The notes below the pieces were generated by a model. The model was not told the origin of the DNA, made no database searches, and saw only the letters and a program-made list of their open reading frames with translations. Position numbers and translations under genes: made by a program. From CBDCVO01 sp965223085 (GTDB lineage: Bacteria; Pseudomonadota; Gammaproteobacteria; Ga0077536), in NCBI GenBank assembly GCA_965223085.1, contig OZ244981.1, positions 2,232,001 through 2,296,000 on the forward strand: a DNA stretch of 64,000 nt, given 5' to 3'. Shown here one piece after another: positions 25,047 to 37,359 of this stretch (positions are counted from its first letter, which is position 1; every line of letters begins with the position of its first letter).

Positions 25047-26246
25047 ATGCGCACTATTTCTCGTGACCAAGTGTGGACGAGTTCGCTCAACGACGCGCAA
25101 GAGATCCGCTCAAAATTCGATCGCACGAAAACGATCCGTTTCTACGACACCACCCTACGCGACGGTGAACAATCTGTCGGAGTTTGTTTCACACCCGATG
25201 AGAAGTTCGAGATCGCCTGCGAGTTGAGCGCGCTAGGAATTAGTCGTATCGAGTCCGGTTTCCCACGTGTGTCGGAAGACGATACCCAGGCAGTACGGCA
25301 GATTTTGGCTGCCGATCTCGATGCAGAGATCTGGGGATTTGCGCGGTGCGTGGAGGCCGATCTCGATGCGCATATAGAACTCGGAACCGAATATACGCTG
25401 ATCGAGATCTCGACTAGCGATCTAAAAATGGAAGCCTACGGCTTTACTCGTGAAGTGGTACTGCAACGGGTAGAAAATGCCGTTAAGCACGCAAAGGACC
25501 ATGGCATTAAGCGGGTTAATTTTTTCGCTGTCGACAGCACGCGCAGTGATCTTGACTTTTTGCGCGATGTCTATGGCACTGCGCTCGCTGCCGGCGCGGA
25601 CGAAGTCTCGGTAGTCGATACCATTGGTGTGCTCGCACCGGAAGCGGTAGAAGGTTTGATCCGCCAAGTGAAGTCTTGGCTTGGTGATGAGGTGTTAGTG
25701 CATTGGCACGGTCACAATGACTTTGGGCTTGCGACGGCATCCGCGATTGCGGCCGTGCGCGGCGGTGCAGATTTCATTCAAGGCACTATTAACGGCATGG
25801 GTGAGCGGGCCGGAAATGCGGATCTTTGTGAAGTCGCGCTCGCCTTACAGTGCCTCTACGATGTTCCTGTGGCAATCGATTTGAGCAAGGCGCGCGCAGT
25901 ATCACGACTCGTACAGCAAGCGGGCGGTTATACGGTTGACGGTTGGAAACCAGTCGTCGGTGATCATCTATACACACGCGAGAGCGGTGCGGTCGCCAAC
26001 CAATTTCACATTCCGGAGGCGATAGAGCCTTATGCGGCCGATATTGTCGGTGCCGAGCGCAAAATCGTGTTAGGCAAAAAGAGTGGGCTCGCGAGCATCG
26101 CGCTCAAGCTCAAAGAACTCGGTAAAGAGGTGCCGGAAGAAAAGCACGGCGATATTCTCAGTGAAGTCAAGCAACAAGCGACCGCGGCACAACGTCTAGT
26201 GACGAACGAGGAGTTCCTCGAAGTTGTGGCACGTTACGCGTCCTAG
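25047..26246 (+). CDS. Homocitrate synthase/isopropylmalate synthase-like (DRE-TIM) enzyme
   Basis: A 399-residue acyl-CoA carboxylate condensing enzyme of the DRE-TIM family. Marks are FYDTTLRDGEQSVGVCFTP (catalytic Arg and metal Asp), HWHGHNDFGLATA (metal His pair) and NGMGERAGNADLCEVALAL. The C-terminal region includes GKKSGLASIALKLKELGKEV, as in NifV/homocitrate-synthase-like proteins rather than full-length LeuA, whose regulatory domain is absent. The enzyme would join acetyl-CoA or a similar acyl-CoA to a 2-oxo acid. GGAGG precedes the ATG. No nif or lysine genes are nearby; it leads an LLM/membrane-protein operon, so a specialised role is likely. Confidence 0.88.
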   Translation: MRTISRDQVWTSSLNDAQEIRSKFDRTKTIRFYDTTLRDGEQSVGVCFTPDEKFEIACELSALGISRIESGFPRVSEDDTQAVRQILAADLDAEIWGFARCVEADLDAHIELGTEYTLIEISTSDLKMEAYGFTREVVLQRVENAVKHAKDHGIKRVNFFAVDSTRSDLDFLRDVYGTALAAGADEVSVVDTIGVLAPEAVEGLIRQVKSWLGDEVLVHWHGHNDFGLATASAIAAVRGGADFIQGTINGMGERAGNADLCEVALALQCLYDVPVAIDLSKARAVSRLVQQAGGYTVDGWKPVVGDHLYTRESGAVANQFHIPEAIEPYAADIVGAERKIVLGKKSGLASIALKLKELGKEVPEEKHGDILSEVKQQATAAQRLVTNEEFLEVVARYAS

Positions 26247-26284
26247 TTGGTTGCGTAGGAAAGTTTAATTAGCGGAGCTCGACT

Positions 26285-27382
26285 ATGAGTAAGGTGAACG
26301 TCGGAGTAATCTTTAAGTCTTACGAGCCTCTCGCGTCGATCGCAAAATACGCGGCGCAAACGGAAGCGTCCGGGATGCAGGGAGGGTTTTGGATCGCCGA
26401 AGCTTATCATTGGTTCCGTTCCTATGGTTTGGAGTCGCGCGGTTGCTACACGACGCTTGCGGTCGTGGCGCAAGCGACGAAGACGATCGACGTAGGACTC
26501 GGCATCACTTCGCCCTACACGCGACATCCAACCGTGCATGCCTCCGAAGCCACAGCGCTCGACGAGCTTTCGGGCGGGCGTTTTATTATGGGCTTGGGGG
26601 TGGGTAAGGTTGGCATCGAATATACCGAACATGATGTCGGCGTGATGAAGCCGGTACCCGTGCACCGAGAGGCCATGGATATCATGCGCCGCGCATGGCG
26701 TGGAGAGCCGTTCGAATACCAGGGAAAATTTTTCGAGTCGACTATGCCCGCCTACGATCGAGCCGGTAGGGGTTTGCGTACCGAGATCCCGATCTACATC
26801 GGTGCCACCGGACCATATATGCAAAGACTTGCCGGTAGTGCCGGCGACGGATTGCTCACCGCCGGTTTAACCTCGCCCGCCTTCGTGGAATACGCGGTCG
26901 ATAATATGCACAAAGGCGCGGCGCGGGTCGGTCGCGTATTGCCAGCGGACTTTCCTGTCGGGGGGGTCATTCTCGCTGCTTGCAACCGCGATGGGGCGAA
27001 AGCTAAGAATGCCACGCGCAGCTATACCGGCACCTACATCATCAACAAACTACGCAATATCAAAAACGACGTCATTCTCGCAGGTTCGGGGTTGCCGGCA
27101 TCGACCTGGGATCCCTTTCGCGCGGCGATCGCTGCCGCTACGGCGGATAAAGTCACACATCTGGTAAGCGATGAAATCCAGCGCAAGTTCACCGTTATTT
27201 CGGGGACTCCTGAGGAGTGTTTGGAGATCACTCAAGAGCTAATAGATGCCGGGCTTAACACGCCCTTGCTCGAAGTTGTGGGAGCAAACGAGGCTGATAA
27301 TCTCGAGACGATTCGGCTCTTCGGTGAGGAAGTGTTGCCGCGCTTGAAGCCGGCGTCGGTGGCCGTCGCCGCCGCAAGTTAA
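26285..27382 (+). CDS. LLM-class flavin-dependent oxidoreductase
   Basis: A 365-residue luciferase-like TIM-barrel oxidoreductase. Marks are QGGFWIAEAYHWFRSYG, IDVGLGITSPYTRHPTVHAS, GGRFIMGLGVGKVG and IPIYIGATGPYMQRLAGSAG. The family includes F420-dependent reductases such as methylene-tetrahydromethanopterin reductase relatives and FMN-dependent monooxygenases; the cofactor is not decided by sequence. GGAG precedes the ATG. It sits 38 nt after the homocitrate-synthase-like gene and 31 nt before the repeat-unit membrane proteins, so the four are probably one transcript. It differs clearly from the other LLM protein at 2079. Confidence 0.9.
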   Translation: MSKVNVGVIFKSYEPLASIAKYAAQTEASGMQGGFWIAEAYHWFRSYGLESRGCYTTLAVVAQATKTIDVGLGITSPYTRHPTVHASEATALDELSGGRFIMGLGVGKVGIEYTEHDVGVMKPVPVHREAMDIMRRAWRGEPFEYQGKFFESTMPAYDRAGRGLRTEIPIYIGATGPYMQRLAGSAGDGLLTAGLTSPAFVEYAVDNMHKGAARVGRVLPADFPVGGVILAACNRDGAKAKNATRSYTGTYIINKLRNIKNDVILAGSGLPASTWDPFRAAIAAATADKVTHLVSDEIQRKFTVISGTPEECLEITQELIDAGLNTPLLEVVGANEADNLETIRLFGEEVLPRLKPASVAVAAAS

Positions 27383-27413
27383 AGCGTGTGCTGTTGCCAC
27401 TGAGAGGTGGGCA

Positions 27414-28511
27414 GTGAAATCGACGCCGGCGATGAGCGTCGCTGGGGGTGATCCCTTGGCTAGTGATCCCCAGCGTTTATTGGCTATCGGCGGCATCGTG
27501 TTGGTTGTGGTCGGACTCGTTTTCGGCGATCTGTTCGCCGTGTTTGTATTGCATCCCAACAACGCGCGCATAGGCGAAGCGCTGTACACAGCCGCTGAGC
27601 TCATTCCCGTCGGTGACAACGCGGGTATCCAGGCACAGTTCGCCACCATCGGTAGCTTATTGGAGAATCGTGGCACGAAAGTCGATACCCACTCGCATAT
27701 CATTCACGTCGGCTACATCGCCTTGTTGCTGGCGTTGTTGCACCCGTGGGTGGCGCTCTCGAGTGCGCTCAAACGCGGTGCGACGTATGTGTTCATCGTT
27801 GGCGCCATACTCATGCCGCCGTCAATTTTTGCGATCCACTACGTCGGTTTGTCCGCCAGCCCGCTAGAGCATATTGGTTGGGCTAGTATGCTTGCCGATC
27901 TGTCTGGCGCGCTGCTGGCGCTCGCTGTTTTCTTACACTTCTATGGACTCTGGCGACACGCCCGCGAGGCGCCGCAGATCGACGGCGATACATCGTGTCA
28001 TATCGCCATCGATGATGGCGCTGCGCGTGCATTGCTCCTAGGTGGTTTAGTGCTCCTCGTATGCGGGTTCTTGTATGGTGCGGCTTATGCAGCGGCGCAG
28101 CGGTTTGGTTTAGGGAGCTCGGAGGTAGACATTCTCAATAATATTGTCGCGCATGCTGCCGCTGTGCAGACGGATTTGCTCGATCAAGATTTCGCCGCTT
28201 TGGCACGATTTCAAATGCTGCGTGCGATCAACATCGCGGTCCACACGCATATCAATGAACTGGGGATTTTGTTGCTACTAATGGCCTTTCTACAAGGCCA
28301 CATCCAGTTTCGCGACGCGACTCGGCGGTTTTGGGCGCGCTCGGCACTCGTCAGTGCTTTTGCTTTGCCCCTAGGCGTGTTGCTCGAGATCCCTGCCGGG
28401 ATCCTCGGTCGTGTCATTGCCGACCTCGCCGGCTTGGGTCTCATCGTCAGCCTGATCGCGATGTTGTTTGGCTTATTGCGCACCACCGGGGCGCGCGACG
28501 CTCGGGCATGA
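27414..28511 (+). CDS. Integral membrane protein with two HxH four-helix repeats
   Basis: A 365-residue protein from GTG with about eight predicted helices arranged as two similar halves. Each half has a first helix (IGGIVLVVVGLVFGDLF or LGGLVLLVCGFLYGAAY), a polar loop, an HxH motif entering helix two (DTHSHIIHVGYIALLLALL with H93/H95/H98; VHTHINELGILLLLMAFL with H277/H279), then two more helices. No known family name comes to mind. Paired His at a membrane surface could bind heme or metal; this is inference. The stop overlaps the ATG of a gene encoding a third copy of the unit. Confidence 0.75.
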   Translation: MKSTPAMSVAGGDPLASDPQRLLAIGGIVLVVVGLVFGDLFAVFVLHPNNARIGEALYTAAELIPVGDNAGIQAQFATIGSLLENRGTKVDTHSHIIHVGYIALLLALLHPWVALSSALKRGATYVFIVGAILMPPSIFAIHYVGLSASPLEHIGWASMLADLSGALLALAVFLHFYGLWRHAREAPQIDGDTSCHIAIDDGAARALLLGGLVLLVCGFLYGAAYAAAQRFGLGSSEVDILNNIVAHAAAVQTDLLDQDFAALARFQMLRAINIAVHTHINELGILLLLMAFLQGHIQFRDATRRFWARSALVSAFALPLGVLLEIPAGILGRVIADLAGLGLIVSLIAMLFGLLRTTGARDARA

Positions 28512-28996
28512 CTAAACCGCAACGCATTTTGTTTCTTAGCGGTGTTTTTCTGATCGCCATGACCATGGTGTATGGGGTGTGGTATGCCATTTTCGATGAG
28601 CACCAAACTCTGCTTGGCATGGGCATACAGATGGCCACCGGTTTTACCGCTGCGGCTGATGGCGACTTGGAGGCTGCCGCCGCAGCTTTTGCGAATTATG
28701 CCGCAATCCGTACCGAGTATGGCCATGAGATCCACGCCCACGGACACTGGGGCATGTTGGCTTTGATCCTGATAATCTTGGGCTTGATTTACGCGCGCCT
28801 AAGTTTGCCGCCCACCCGCGGCATATTGCTGGCACGGCTCTTAGCACTGAGCGCATTGCTGTTTCCACTCGGCGTGTTACTGCAGAGCAGCGCTTGGGCT
28901 GGTGTTGGTCAGGTGCTAAGCCTATTGGGATCGCTCGGCATGGTTCTAGGCATGTTGGTCGCGGCCTGGGCATTGCGGCGCGTAGGACGGCCTTAA
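28508..28996 (+). CDS. Integral membrane protein, single HxH four-helix unit
   Basis: A 162-residue protein coupled to the preceding gene through an ATGA overlap. It has one copy of the same four-helix unit: first helix (ILFLSGVFLIAMTMVYGVWY), an acidic/Ala-rich loop, then EIHAHGHWGMLALILIILGL with H73, H76, H78 and H80, followed by FPLGVLLQSSAW and a Gly-rich last helix. FPLGVLL matches LPLGVLL in the neighbour's second half. The two proteins together would give three units, perhaps a hetero-oligomer. The function is unknown; the operon also encodes a homocitrate-synthase-like enzyme and an LLM oxidoreductase. Confidence 0.75.
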   Translation: MTKPQRILFLSGVFLIAMTMVYGVWYAIFDEHQTLLGMGIQMATGFTAAADGDLEAAAAAFANYAAIRTEYGHEIHAHGHWGMLALILIILGLIYARLSLPPTRGILLARLLALSALLFPLGVLLQSSAWAGVGQVLSLLGSLGMVLGMLVAAWALRRVGRP

Positions 28997-29051
28997 CTTC
29001 TCTTTAATCGTAACTCGTCCAGCGCTTAATCTTTCGGCTGCTGTTCACATC

Positions 29052-29112
29052 ATCCTAGAATCTTCTTTGCACGGCATTCAAGGCGCGTATCGCGTACTGA
29101 GAATTCTAGGAT
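29052..29112. terminator. Inverted repeat in a convergent intergenic region
   Basis: ATCCTAGAAT (29052-29061) and ATTCTAGGAT (29103-29112) are perfect 10-nt complements about 41 nt apart, between the convergent membrane-protein and cbbR genes. The site may act as a bidirectional terminator or a structured RNA end. The long loop and lack of a T-run make a standard intrinsic terminator uncertain. Confidence 0.4.
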
Positions 29113-29165
29113 CATGGTTACGCTGAGATCTGGGGGCCAACGCGTGGCGCCGAAACCGTGGATTG

Positions 29166-31686
<2,521 letters not shown>

Positions 31687-31742
31687 CTGCAAAAACTCTT
31701 TCAGAAGACATATTGGCGAACAGCATTGCGGAGCAAATTCTC

Positions 31743-32186
31743 ATGATGACGAATCCAACCGGGCGTCTAACCCAAGGACAATTTAGCTTTCTTCCCGACC
31801 TAAGCGATGCGGAAATCATTAAGCAAATCGAATACGGACTCCAGCGGGGCTATGCCTGGAGCGTCGAGTACACCGACGATCCCCACCCACGAAATACCTA
31901 TTGGGAAATGTATGGACACCCGATGTTCGATCTCAAGGACGCAGCCGGGGTCATGCTTGAACTAAATAACTGTCGCAAAACATTCCCCCACCACTACATT
32001 CGCATGATGGCTTTCGATTCAACCCGTAATGTCGAATCGATCGCAATGTCGTTCATCGTTAATCGGCCCGCCGATGAACCTGGCTTTATGCTCGAACGAC
32101 AAGAAACAGTCGGTCGTTCGATCCGTTATACCATCCGAGGATACGGCGCCAACAAGCCCGAGGGGCAGCGTTACAACGCGGAGTGA
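31743..32186 (+). CDS. cbbS: RuBisCO small subunit, red type
   Basis: A 147-residue small subunit of the L8S8 enzyme. Typical blocks are TQGQFSFLPDLSDAEIIKQI, then EYTDDPHPRNTYWEMYG and LNNCRKTFPHHYIRMMAFDS. The C-terminal extension (FMLERQETVGRSIRYTIRGY onward) is the beta-hairpin tail that distinguishes red-type small subunits and lines the central solvent channel. I chose ATG 31743 with GGAG 9 nt upstream; a TTG at 31713 would add ten residues. It lies 56 nt after cbbL and 22 nt before cbbX. Confidence 0.96.
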   Translation: MMTNPTGRLTQGQFSFLPDLSDAEIIKQIEYGLQRGYAWSVEYTDDPHPRNTYWEMYGHPMFDLKDAAGVMLELNNCRKTFPHHYIRMMAFDSTRNVESIAMSFIVNRPADEPGFMLERQETVGRSIRYTIRGYGANKPEGQRYNAE

Positions 32187-32208
32187 AAGCTCTCTCGGTG
32201 ATTAACCT

Positions 32209-33189
32209 ATGAACGTGCCCCGTTACAATATTCCCGGAGCAACCAGCGAACAAGCTGACGCCGCCGCGCAACCCAGTGCGGCGGAAGCTGACGCCGTCGA
32301 TTACTCGGATGCACGCACGGTCGAACAAGTGTTGGGCGAGAGTCGCGTGCAAGACGTTATCGACGATCTCGAGCGTGATCTCATCGGGCTCGCGCCGATT
32401 AAGCAACGTATCCGTGATATCGCGGCTTTGCTAGTAATCGACCGGTTACGCGCGAATCATGGTTTGGCTTCCAATGCACCCAGTTTACATATGTGCTTTA
32501 CGGGCAATCCAGGTACCGGGAAAACAACGGTAGCTTTCCGTATGGCGCAAATTCTGCACCGTCTGGGATACGTGCGGAGCGGCCATCTCGTAGCGGTCAC
32601 CCGCGACGATCTCGTTGGCCAATACATTGGCCATACCGCCCCAAAAACAAAAGAAGTGCTTAAGAAAGCCATGGGCGGGGTCCTCTTTATCGACGAAGCT
32701 TATTATCTATACCGGCCAGAAAACGAACGTGACTACGGTCAGGAGGCGATCGAAATACTGCTGCAAGTAATGGAGAACCAGCGCGACGATCTAGTCGTTA
32801 TTTTGGCGGGCTACAAAGATCGCATGGACGAGTTCTTTCGTTCGAATCCTGGCATGAGTTCAAGGATAGCCCATCATCTCGATTTTCCGGATTATACCGT
32901 CGCCGAACTGTTACAGATTGCGCAGCACATGTTGCGTGAAGAGAACTACAAGTTTGGAGAAGGCACGGTGGAGGTCTTCGAAACATACTTAAATCATCGC
33001 ATCCAGCAACCGCATTTTGCCAACGCGCGCAGCGTTCGCAATGCTTTAGAACGTGCTCGTCTCCGCCAAGCGAGCCGCTTGTTTGCTGATCAATCACGCG
33101 AGTTAAACCGCGAGGAGCTGAGCACGATCATGCCGGAAGATTTTCTTGCCAGTCGTGTATTTGGCGATGAACACGCGCGCCCGGAATGA
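32209..33189 (+). CDS. cbbX: CbbX, AAA+ red-type RuBisCO activase
   Basis: A 326-residue AAA+ ATPase that remodels inhibited red-type RuBisCO by threading the large-subunit C-terminus. It has the Walker A motif [20 protein letters not shown], the pore-loop region [19 protein letters not shown], the Walker B motif [13 protein letters not shown] and sensor region [19 protein letters not shown]. The N-terminal ~60 residues are acidic and low in complexity, as is common in CbbX. Its place directly after cbbLS confirms the red lineage of the operon. Confidence 0.95.
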   Translation: MNVPRYNIPGATSEQADAAAQPSAAEADAVDYSDARTVEQVLGESRVQDVIDDLERDLIGLAPIKQRIRDIAALLVIDRLRANHGLASNAPSLHMCFTGNPGTGKTTVAFRMAQILHRLGYVRSGHLVAVTRDDLVGQYIGHTAPKTKEVLKKAMGGVLFIDEAYYLYRPENERDYGQEAIEILLQVMENQRDDLVVILAGYKDRMDEFFRSNPGMSSRIAHHLDFPDYTVAELLQIAQHMLREENYKFGEGTVEVFETYLNHRIQQPHFANARSVRNALERARLRQASRLFADQSRELNREELSTIMPEDFLASRVFGDEHARPE

Positions 33190-33198
33190 GAGACGAAT

Positions 33199-34293
33199 AT
33201 GCCGACAACAACGCCTAACTATTCCAATCGCTCGACACTAACCCAGTATCTTATCGAACAGCGTCGCCGTTTTCCGCTCGCGAGCGGTGAACTGAACGCC
33301 CTGATCTTAGACGTCGCACTGGCGTGCAAGGGCATCGCTCATGCGGTCGCGTGTGGTAGCGTAGGTCATCGCGCCGGATTAGGTGTTACGCACGCCCGTG
33401 ATCTCAACGTGCAAGGCGAGGTACAAGAACCGCTCGATGTGTTGAGCAACGAGGTTTTTTTGCGCACTACAGAATGGGGCGGTCACCTCAGCGGTTGCGT
33501 TTCAGAAGAGATGGCCGAACCCTATCAGATCCCAAGCCAATATCAGCGCGGCAAATACTTATTGGTTTTCGATCCTTTGGACGGTTCGTCAAATATCGAC
33601 GTCAATGTTTCGGTCGGCAGCATTTTTTCAATTCTCCGTGCCCCGACTCCTGGTCGCGATGTTAGCGCAGAAGATTTTTTGCAGCCGGGCTCGGAACAAG
33701 TTGCTGCGGGTTATGCGCTTTACGGCCCAGCAACACTATTTGTTTTATCCGTCGGTGACGGCGTTGTCGGATTTACTCTCGATCCGAGTCTCGGTGAATT
33801 CAAGCTTACACACCCGTCCATAACGGTGCCGCAAGACACCACGGAATTTGCGATTAACGCGTCCAATAGTCGGTTTTGGGAACCTCCTGTCAAACGTTAT
33901 GTTGACGAATGTCTCGCCGGGAAAACCGGGGTGCGCGAAAAAGATTTTAACATGCGCTGGATCGCATCCATGGTCGCAGAAGCCCATAGAATTTTTACGC
34001 GTGGCGGCGTGTTCATGTACCCGCGCGATACCAAAGAACCTCGCAAAGCGGGGCGCTTACGCCTGCTTTACGAAGCGAATCCTATCGGTTTTCTAATGGA
34101 ACAAGCTGGGGGGCGAGCGAGTACCGGTAGTGAACCCGTATTGGCGGTTGAACCAAGCGATATTCACCAACGGATCGGTTTGGTATTTGGTTCCAAAAAC
34201 GAAGTAGAACGCATCGAACGCTATCACCAGGAGCCGGCCGTCGATCTCGGCGACAGCCCCTTATTTCGCGAGCGAGGCCTGTTTCGCAACTAA
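33199..34293 (+). CDS. cbbF: Fructose-1,6-bisphosphatase class 1
   Basis: A 364-residue class I FBPase. Removes the 1-phosphate from fructose 1,6-bisphosphate, and in many bacteria also acts on sedoheptulose 1,7-bisphosphate. The Mg2+-binding signature [20 protein letters not shown] and the substrate-site segments [16 protein letters not shown] and [20 protein letters not shown] are intact. It follows cbbX by 9 nt. Together with the aldolase and transketolase below it supplies the regenerative half of the Calvin cycle. No truncation is seen. Confidence 0.95.
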   Translation: MPTTTPNYSNRSTLTQYLIEQRRRFPLASGELNALILDVALACKGIAHAVACGSVGHRAGLGVTHARDLNVQGEVQEPLDVLSNEVFLRTTEWGGHLSGCVSEEMAEPYQIPSQYQRGKYLLVFDPLDGSSNIDVNVSVGSIFSILRAPTPGRDVSAEDFLQPGSEQVAAGYALYGPATLFVLSVGDGVVGFTLDPSLGEFKLTHPSITVPQDTTEFAINASNSRFWEPPVKRYVDECLAGKTGVREKDFNMRWIASMVAEAHRIFTRGGVFMYPRDTKEPRKAGRLRLLYEANPIGFLMEQAGGRASTGSEPVLAVEPSDIHQRIGLVFGSKNEVERIERYHQEPAVDLGDSPLFRERGLFRN

Positions 34294-34353
34294 ATAGACG
34301 CGCGGCGCGGTAGCCTACGGGATCGATTCGCGTGCCTAGGTGAAGGAAATTTT

Positions 34354-35238
34354 ATGTCAAAAAAACACCCTATCATTGCCATAACAGGTTCCTCGGGCGC
34401 CGGCACGACCAGCGTTACCCGGACGTTTCAAAACATTTTTCGTCGCGAAAGCATACGGGCGGCGATCGTCGAGGGGGACAGCTTTCACCGCTACGATCGC
34501 CACGAAATGCGTAAATTGCAGACGGAGAAAGACGCTGCCGGGGAGAAAAATTTTAGCCATTTCGGCCCTGCAACGAATCTTTTTAGTGAGCTCGAAGATC
34601 TCTTCGCAACTTACGCCGAGTGTGGCGGCGGTAAGGCGCGCAAATATTTGCATAGCGAGGCCGAGGCTGAGGGTTGGAAACAAGAACCCGGCACGTTTAC
34701 ACCGTGGGAGGATATAGAGCCGAACACCGACTTGCTGTTCTACGAAGGTCTGCATGGCGCGGTGGTTACTGAGCAAGTCGATATCGCGCAGTATCCGGAT
34801 CTGCTCATCGGGGTTGTGCCCGTGCTTAATTTGGAATGGATCCAGAAAATCTCGCGTGATAAGTCGATGCGTGGTTATTCAACTGCCGCGGTGACCGACA
34901 CCATTTTGCGTCGCATGCCCGATTATGTGAATTACATTTGTCCGCAGTTCACCCACACGCATGTGAACTTTCAGCGCGTGCCATGCGTCGACACGTCGAA
35001 CCCGTTCATCGCGCGTGATATTCCGGCACCTGATGAAAGTTTTGTGGTGATCCGATTTGCTAATCCCAAAGGCATCGATTTTCCCTACTTAATGAGCATG
35101 ATTCGTGACTCGTTCATGTCGCGCGCCAATACTGTCGTGGTTCCCGGCGGCAAGATGGAACTAGCCATGCAGTTGATTTTTACACCGTTTATCTGGCGCA
35201 TGATGGAGCGGCGCAAACACGCGCTAGAGGCAGCGTAA
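34354..35238 (+). CDS. cbbP: Phosphoribulokinase
   Basis: A 294-residue class I (proteobacterial) phosphoribulokinase that makes ribulose 1,5-bisphosphate from ribulose 5-phosphate and ATP. The P-loop ITGSSGAGTTSVTR is near the N-terminus, followed by VEGDSFHRYDRHEM with the catalytic Asp region and later LLFYEGLHGAV. Its presence with RuBisCO makes CO2 fixation by the Calvin cycle the only reasonable reading of the operon. The stop is immediately followed by the ATG of the transketolase gene (0 nt between). Confidence 0.96.
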   Translation: MSKKHPIIAITGSSGAGTTSVTRTFQNIFRRESIRAAIVEGDSFHRYDRHEMRKLQTEKDAAGEKNFSHFGPATNLFSELEDLFATYAECGGGKARKYLHSEAEAEGWKQEPGTFTPWEDIEPNTDLLFYEGLHGAVVTEQVDIAQYPDLLIGVVPVLNLEWIQKISRDKSMRGYSTAAVTDTILRRMPDYVNYICPQFTHTHVNFQRVPCVDTSNPFIARDIPAPDESFVVIRFANPKGIDFPYLMSMIRDSFMSRANTVVVPGGKMELAMQLIFTPFIWRMMERRKHALEAA

Positions 35239-37296
35239 ATGAATCATCCAATTTCTACGGATACGCAAGACGCGTCGAGTGGCGCGGAGTCAGAAAATCC
35301 CAACATATCTATGACCGAGCGGGCCAATGCATTGCGCGCACTGGCGATGGATGCCGTACAGCGCGCGAAGTCGGGACATCCGGGCGCGCCGCTGGGCATG
35401 GCCGAAATGGCGGTCGCGTTATGGAGTGGACACCTACGGCACAACCCGAGCAACCCTAACTGGGCGGACCGTGATCGTTTCGTGCTTTCCAACGGCCACG
35501 GCTCGATGTTGCTCTACGCGCTGTTGCATTTGACCGGATACGACTTGTCACTCGAGCAGCTGCAGCGGTTTAGGCAGTTGCATAGCGAGACGCCTGGTCA
35601 TCCTGAATATCGCATAACGCCAGGTGTCGAGACGACCACGGGTCCGTTGGGGCAAGGTCTCGCGAACGGCGTCGGCTTTGCCCTAGCAGAAAAACTACTG
35701 GCCGATGAATTTAACCGGGCTGAACATGACATCGTCGATCACTATACCTATGTGTTTACCGGCGACGGTTGCTTGATGGAAGGGATCAGCCACGAGGTTT
35801 GCTCACTCGCCGGCGTATTGCGCCTGAATAAATTGATCGTCTTGTACGACGATAACGGCATCTCCATCGACGGTGAGGTGCAAGATTGGTTTGCGGACGA
35901 TACCGATGCGCGATTCAAAGCCTATGGATGGCAGGTGATCGGACCGCTAGACGGTCACGATGTGGTCGCGCTGGGGCGTGCGATCGGTACCGCGAAACAA
36001 AGTTCCGAGCAACCGACTTTGATTCGGTGTCGCACGCTGATTGGCAAAGGTGCGCCGAATCGTCAGGGTACCGCAAAAGCCCACGGCGAACCCTTGGGCG
36101 AGGACGAAATTGCGCAGACTCGCGAGGCGCTCGCGTGGCCTCACCCGCCGTTTGAAATTCCGGATACGATACGCCGTGCTTGGGACGCAACTGACTTAGG
36201 GATCGCCCGTGAGCAAGCGTGGCAGGAGAAGTTCGATCGTTATCGAGACGCGTTCCCCGCTCTTGCAGCGGAGTTTTCGCGGCGCGTGGCGGGAGAGCTG
36301 ACCCGCGAGCAATGCGCGGCGGTGCAGGATATGGTGAGTGACTTGGCTGCGCGTGGCGAGCGGGTGGCGAGTCGTCGCGCCTCGCAGCAAGCAATCGAAT
36401 GCCTAAGTCAGATACTCCCGGAACTATTGGGTGGCAGTGCCGATTTGACAGGTTCAAATCTCACGGCGTTTCCCGGCAGTGGCGCGGTACGAGGGGGTAA
36501 GTCCGGTGGCCGCCATATTAACTACGGGGTGCGCGAATTTGGCATGAGCGCGATCATGAACGGCATCGCGTTGCACGGCGGATTTATTCCCTACGGCGGT
36601 ACTTTTCTCACCTTCAGCGATTATAGTCGCAATGCCCTGCGCATGGCGGCGTTAATGAAGCAGCGCAGTATTCATGTGCTGACGCATGACTCCATTGGAC
36701 TCGGCGAAGACGGACCCACGCATCAGCCGATCGAGCACGCCGCGAGTCTACGTTTGATTCCCAACCTCGACGTTTGGCGGCCCGCCGACCAAGCGGAAAC
36801 GGGCGTTGCCTGGGCAAGTGCAATCTACAATACCGACCGACCCACCGCGTTATTGTTGTCGCGGCAAAGCTTGCCGCCGCAACCGCGCTCCGCGACGCAG
36901 ACCGAGGCCATTAAACGCGGTGGGTATGTTTTGAGCGAGCACGAAAATGCGCAAGCGTCGATTTTGGCAACGGGCTCGGAAGTTGCCTTGGCGATGCAAG
37001 CGCAAGCCTTGTTAGCGACGCAAAATATCAATGTACGAGTTGTGTCGATGCCGTCGGCTAGTGTATTCGATCGTCAAGACGAGAGTTATCGTAACGCAGT
37101 GCTGGGCAATCACGCCCTGCCTCGCATCGGGGTCGAGGCAGGCACTAGCACCTGGTGGTATCGTTACGCATGCGATGCCGTACTGGGGATCGATTCGTTC
37201 GGCGAATCGGCGCCCGGCCAACAGGTTTTCGAACATTTCGGTTTTACCGCCGAGAATCTCGCGGAACTCGTTGTCGCGCAACTCAAAGGCGACTAA
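35239..37296 (+). CDS. cbbT: Transketolase
   Basis: A 685-residue thiamine-diphosphate enzyme that moves two-carbon units among sugar phosphates. The N-terminal ThDP domain has [20 protein letters not shown] and [19 protein letters not shown]; the central pyrimidine domain has [20 protein letters not shown] and [19 protein letters not shown]; a C-terminal domain follows. The length is normal. The first ~30 residues (Asp/Ser-rich) precede the conserved start, so a slightly later Met is possible. It begins right at the cbbP stop, so it is tightly coupled. Confidence 0.96.
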   Translation: MNHPISTDTQDASSGAESENPNISMTERANALRALAMDAVQRAKSGHPGAPLGMAEMAVALWSGHLRHNPSNPNWADRDRFVLSNGHGSMLLYALLHLTGYDLSLEQLQRFRQLHSETPGHPEYRITPGVETTTGPLGQGLANGVGFALAEKLLADEFNRAEHDIVDHYTYVFTGDGCLMEGISHEVCSLAGVLRLNKLIVLYDDNGISIDGEVQDWFADDTDARFKAYGWQVIGPLDGHDVVALGRAIGTAKQSSEQPTLIRCRTLIGKGAPNRQGTAKAHGEPLGEDEIAQTREALAWPHPPFEIPDTIRRAWDATDLGIAREQAWQEKFDRYRDAFPALAAEFSRRVAGELTREQCAAVQDMVSDLAARGERVASRRASQQAIECLSQILPELLGGSADLTGSNLTAFPGSGAVRGGKSGGRHINYGVREFGMSAIMNGIALHGGFIPYGGTFLTFSDYSRNALRMAALMKQRSIHVLTHDSIGLGEDGPTHQPIEHAASLRLIPNLDVWRPADQAETGVAWASAIYNTDRPTALLLSRQSLPPQPRSATQTEAIKRGGYVLSEHENAQASILATGSEVALAMQAQALLATQNINVRVVSMPSASVFDRQDESYRNAVLGNHALPRIGVEAGTSTWWYRYACDAVLGIDSFGESAPGQQVFEHFGFTAENLAELVVAQLKGD

Positions 37297-37359
37297 TCAA
37301 TCTGGAACGCATCCTAGCGCGCGTCAACGTACACGCTATAGCCTTATGAGGAGAATACA

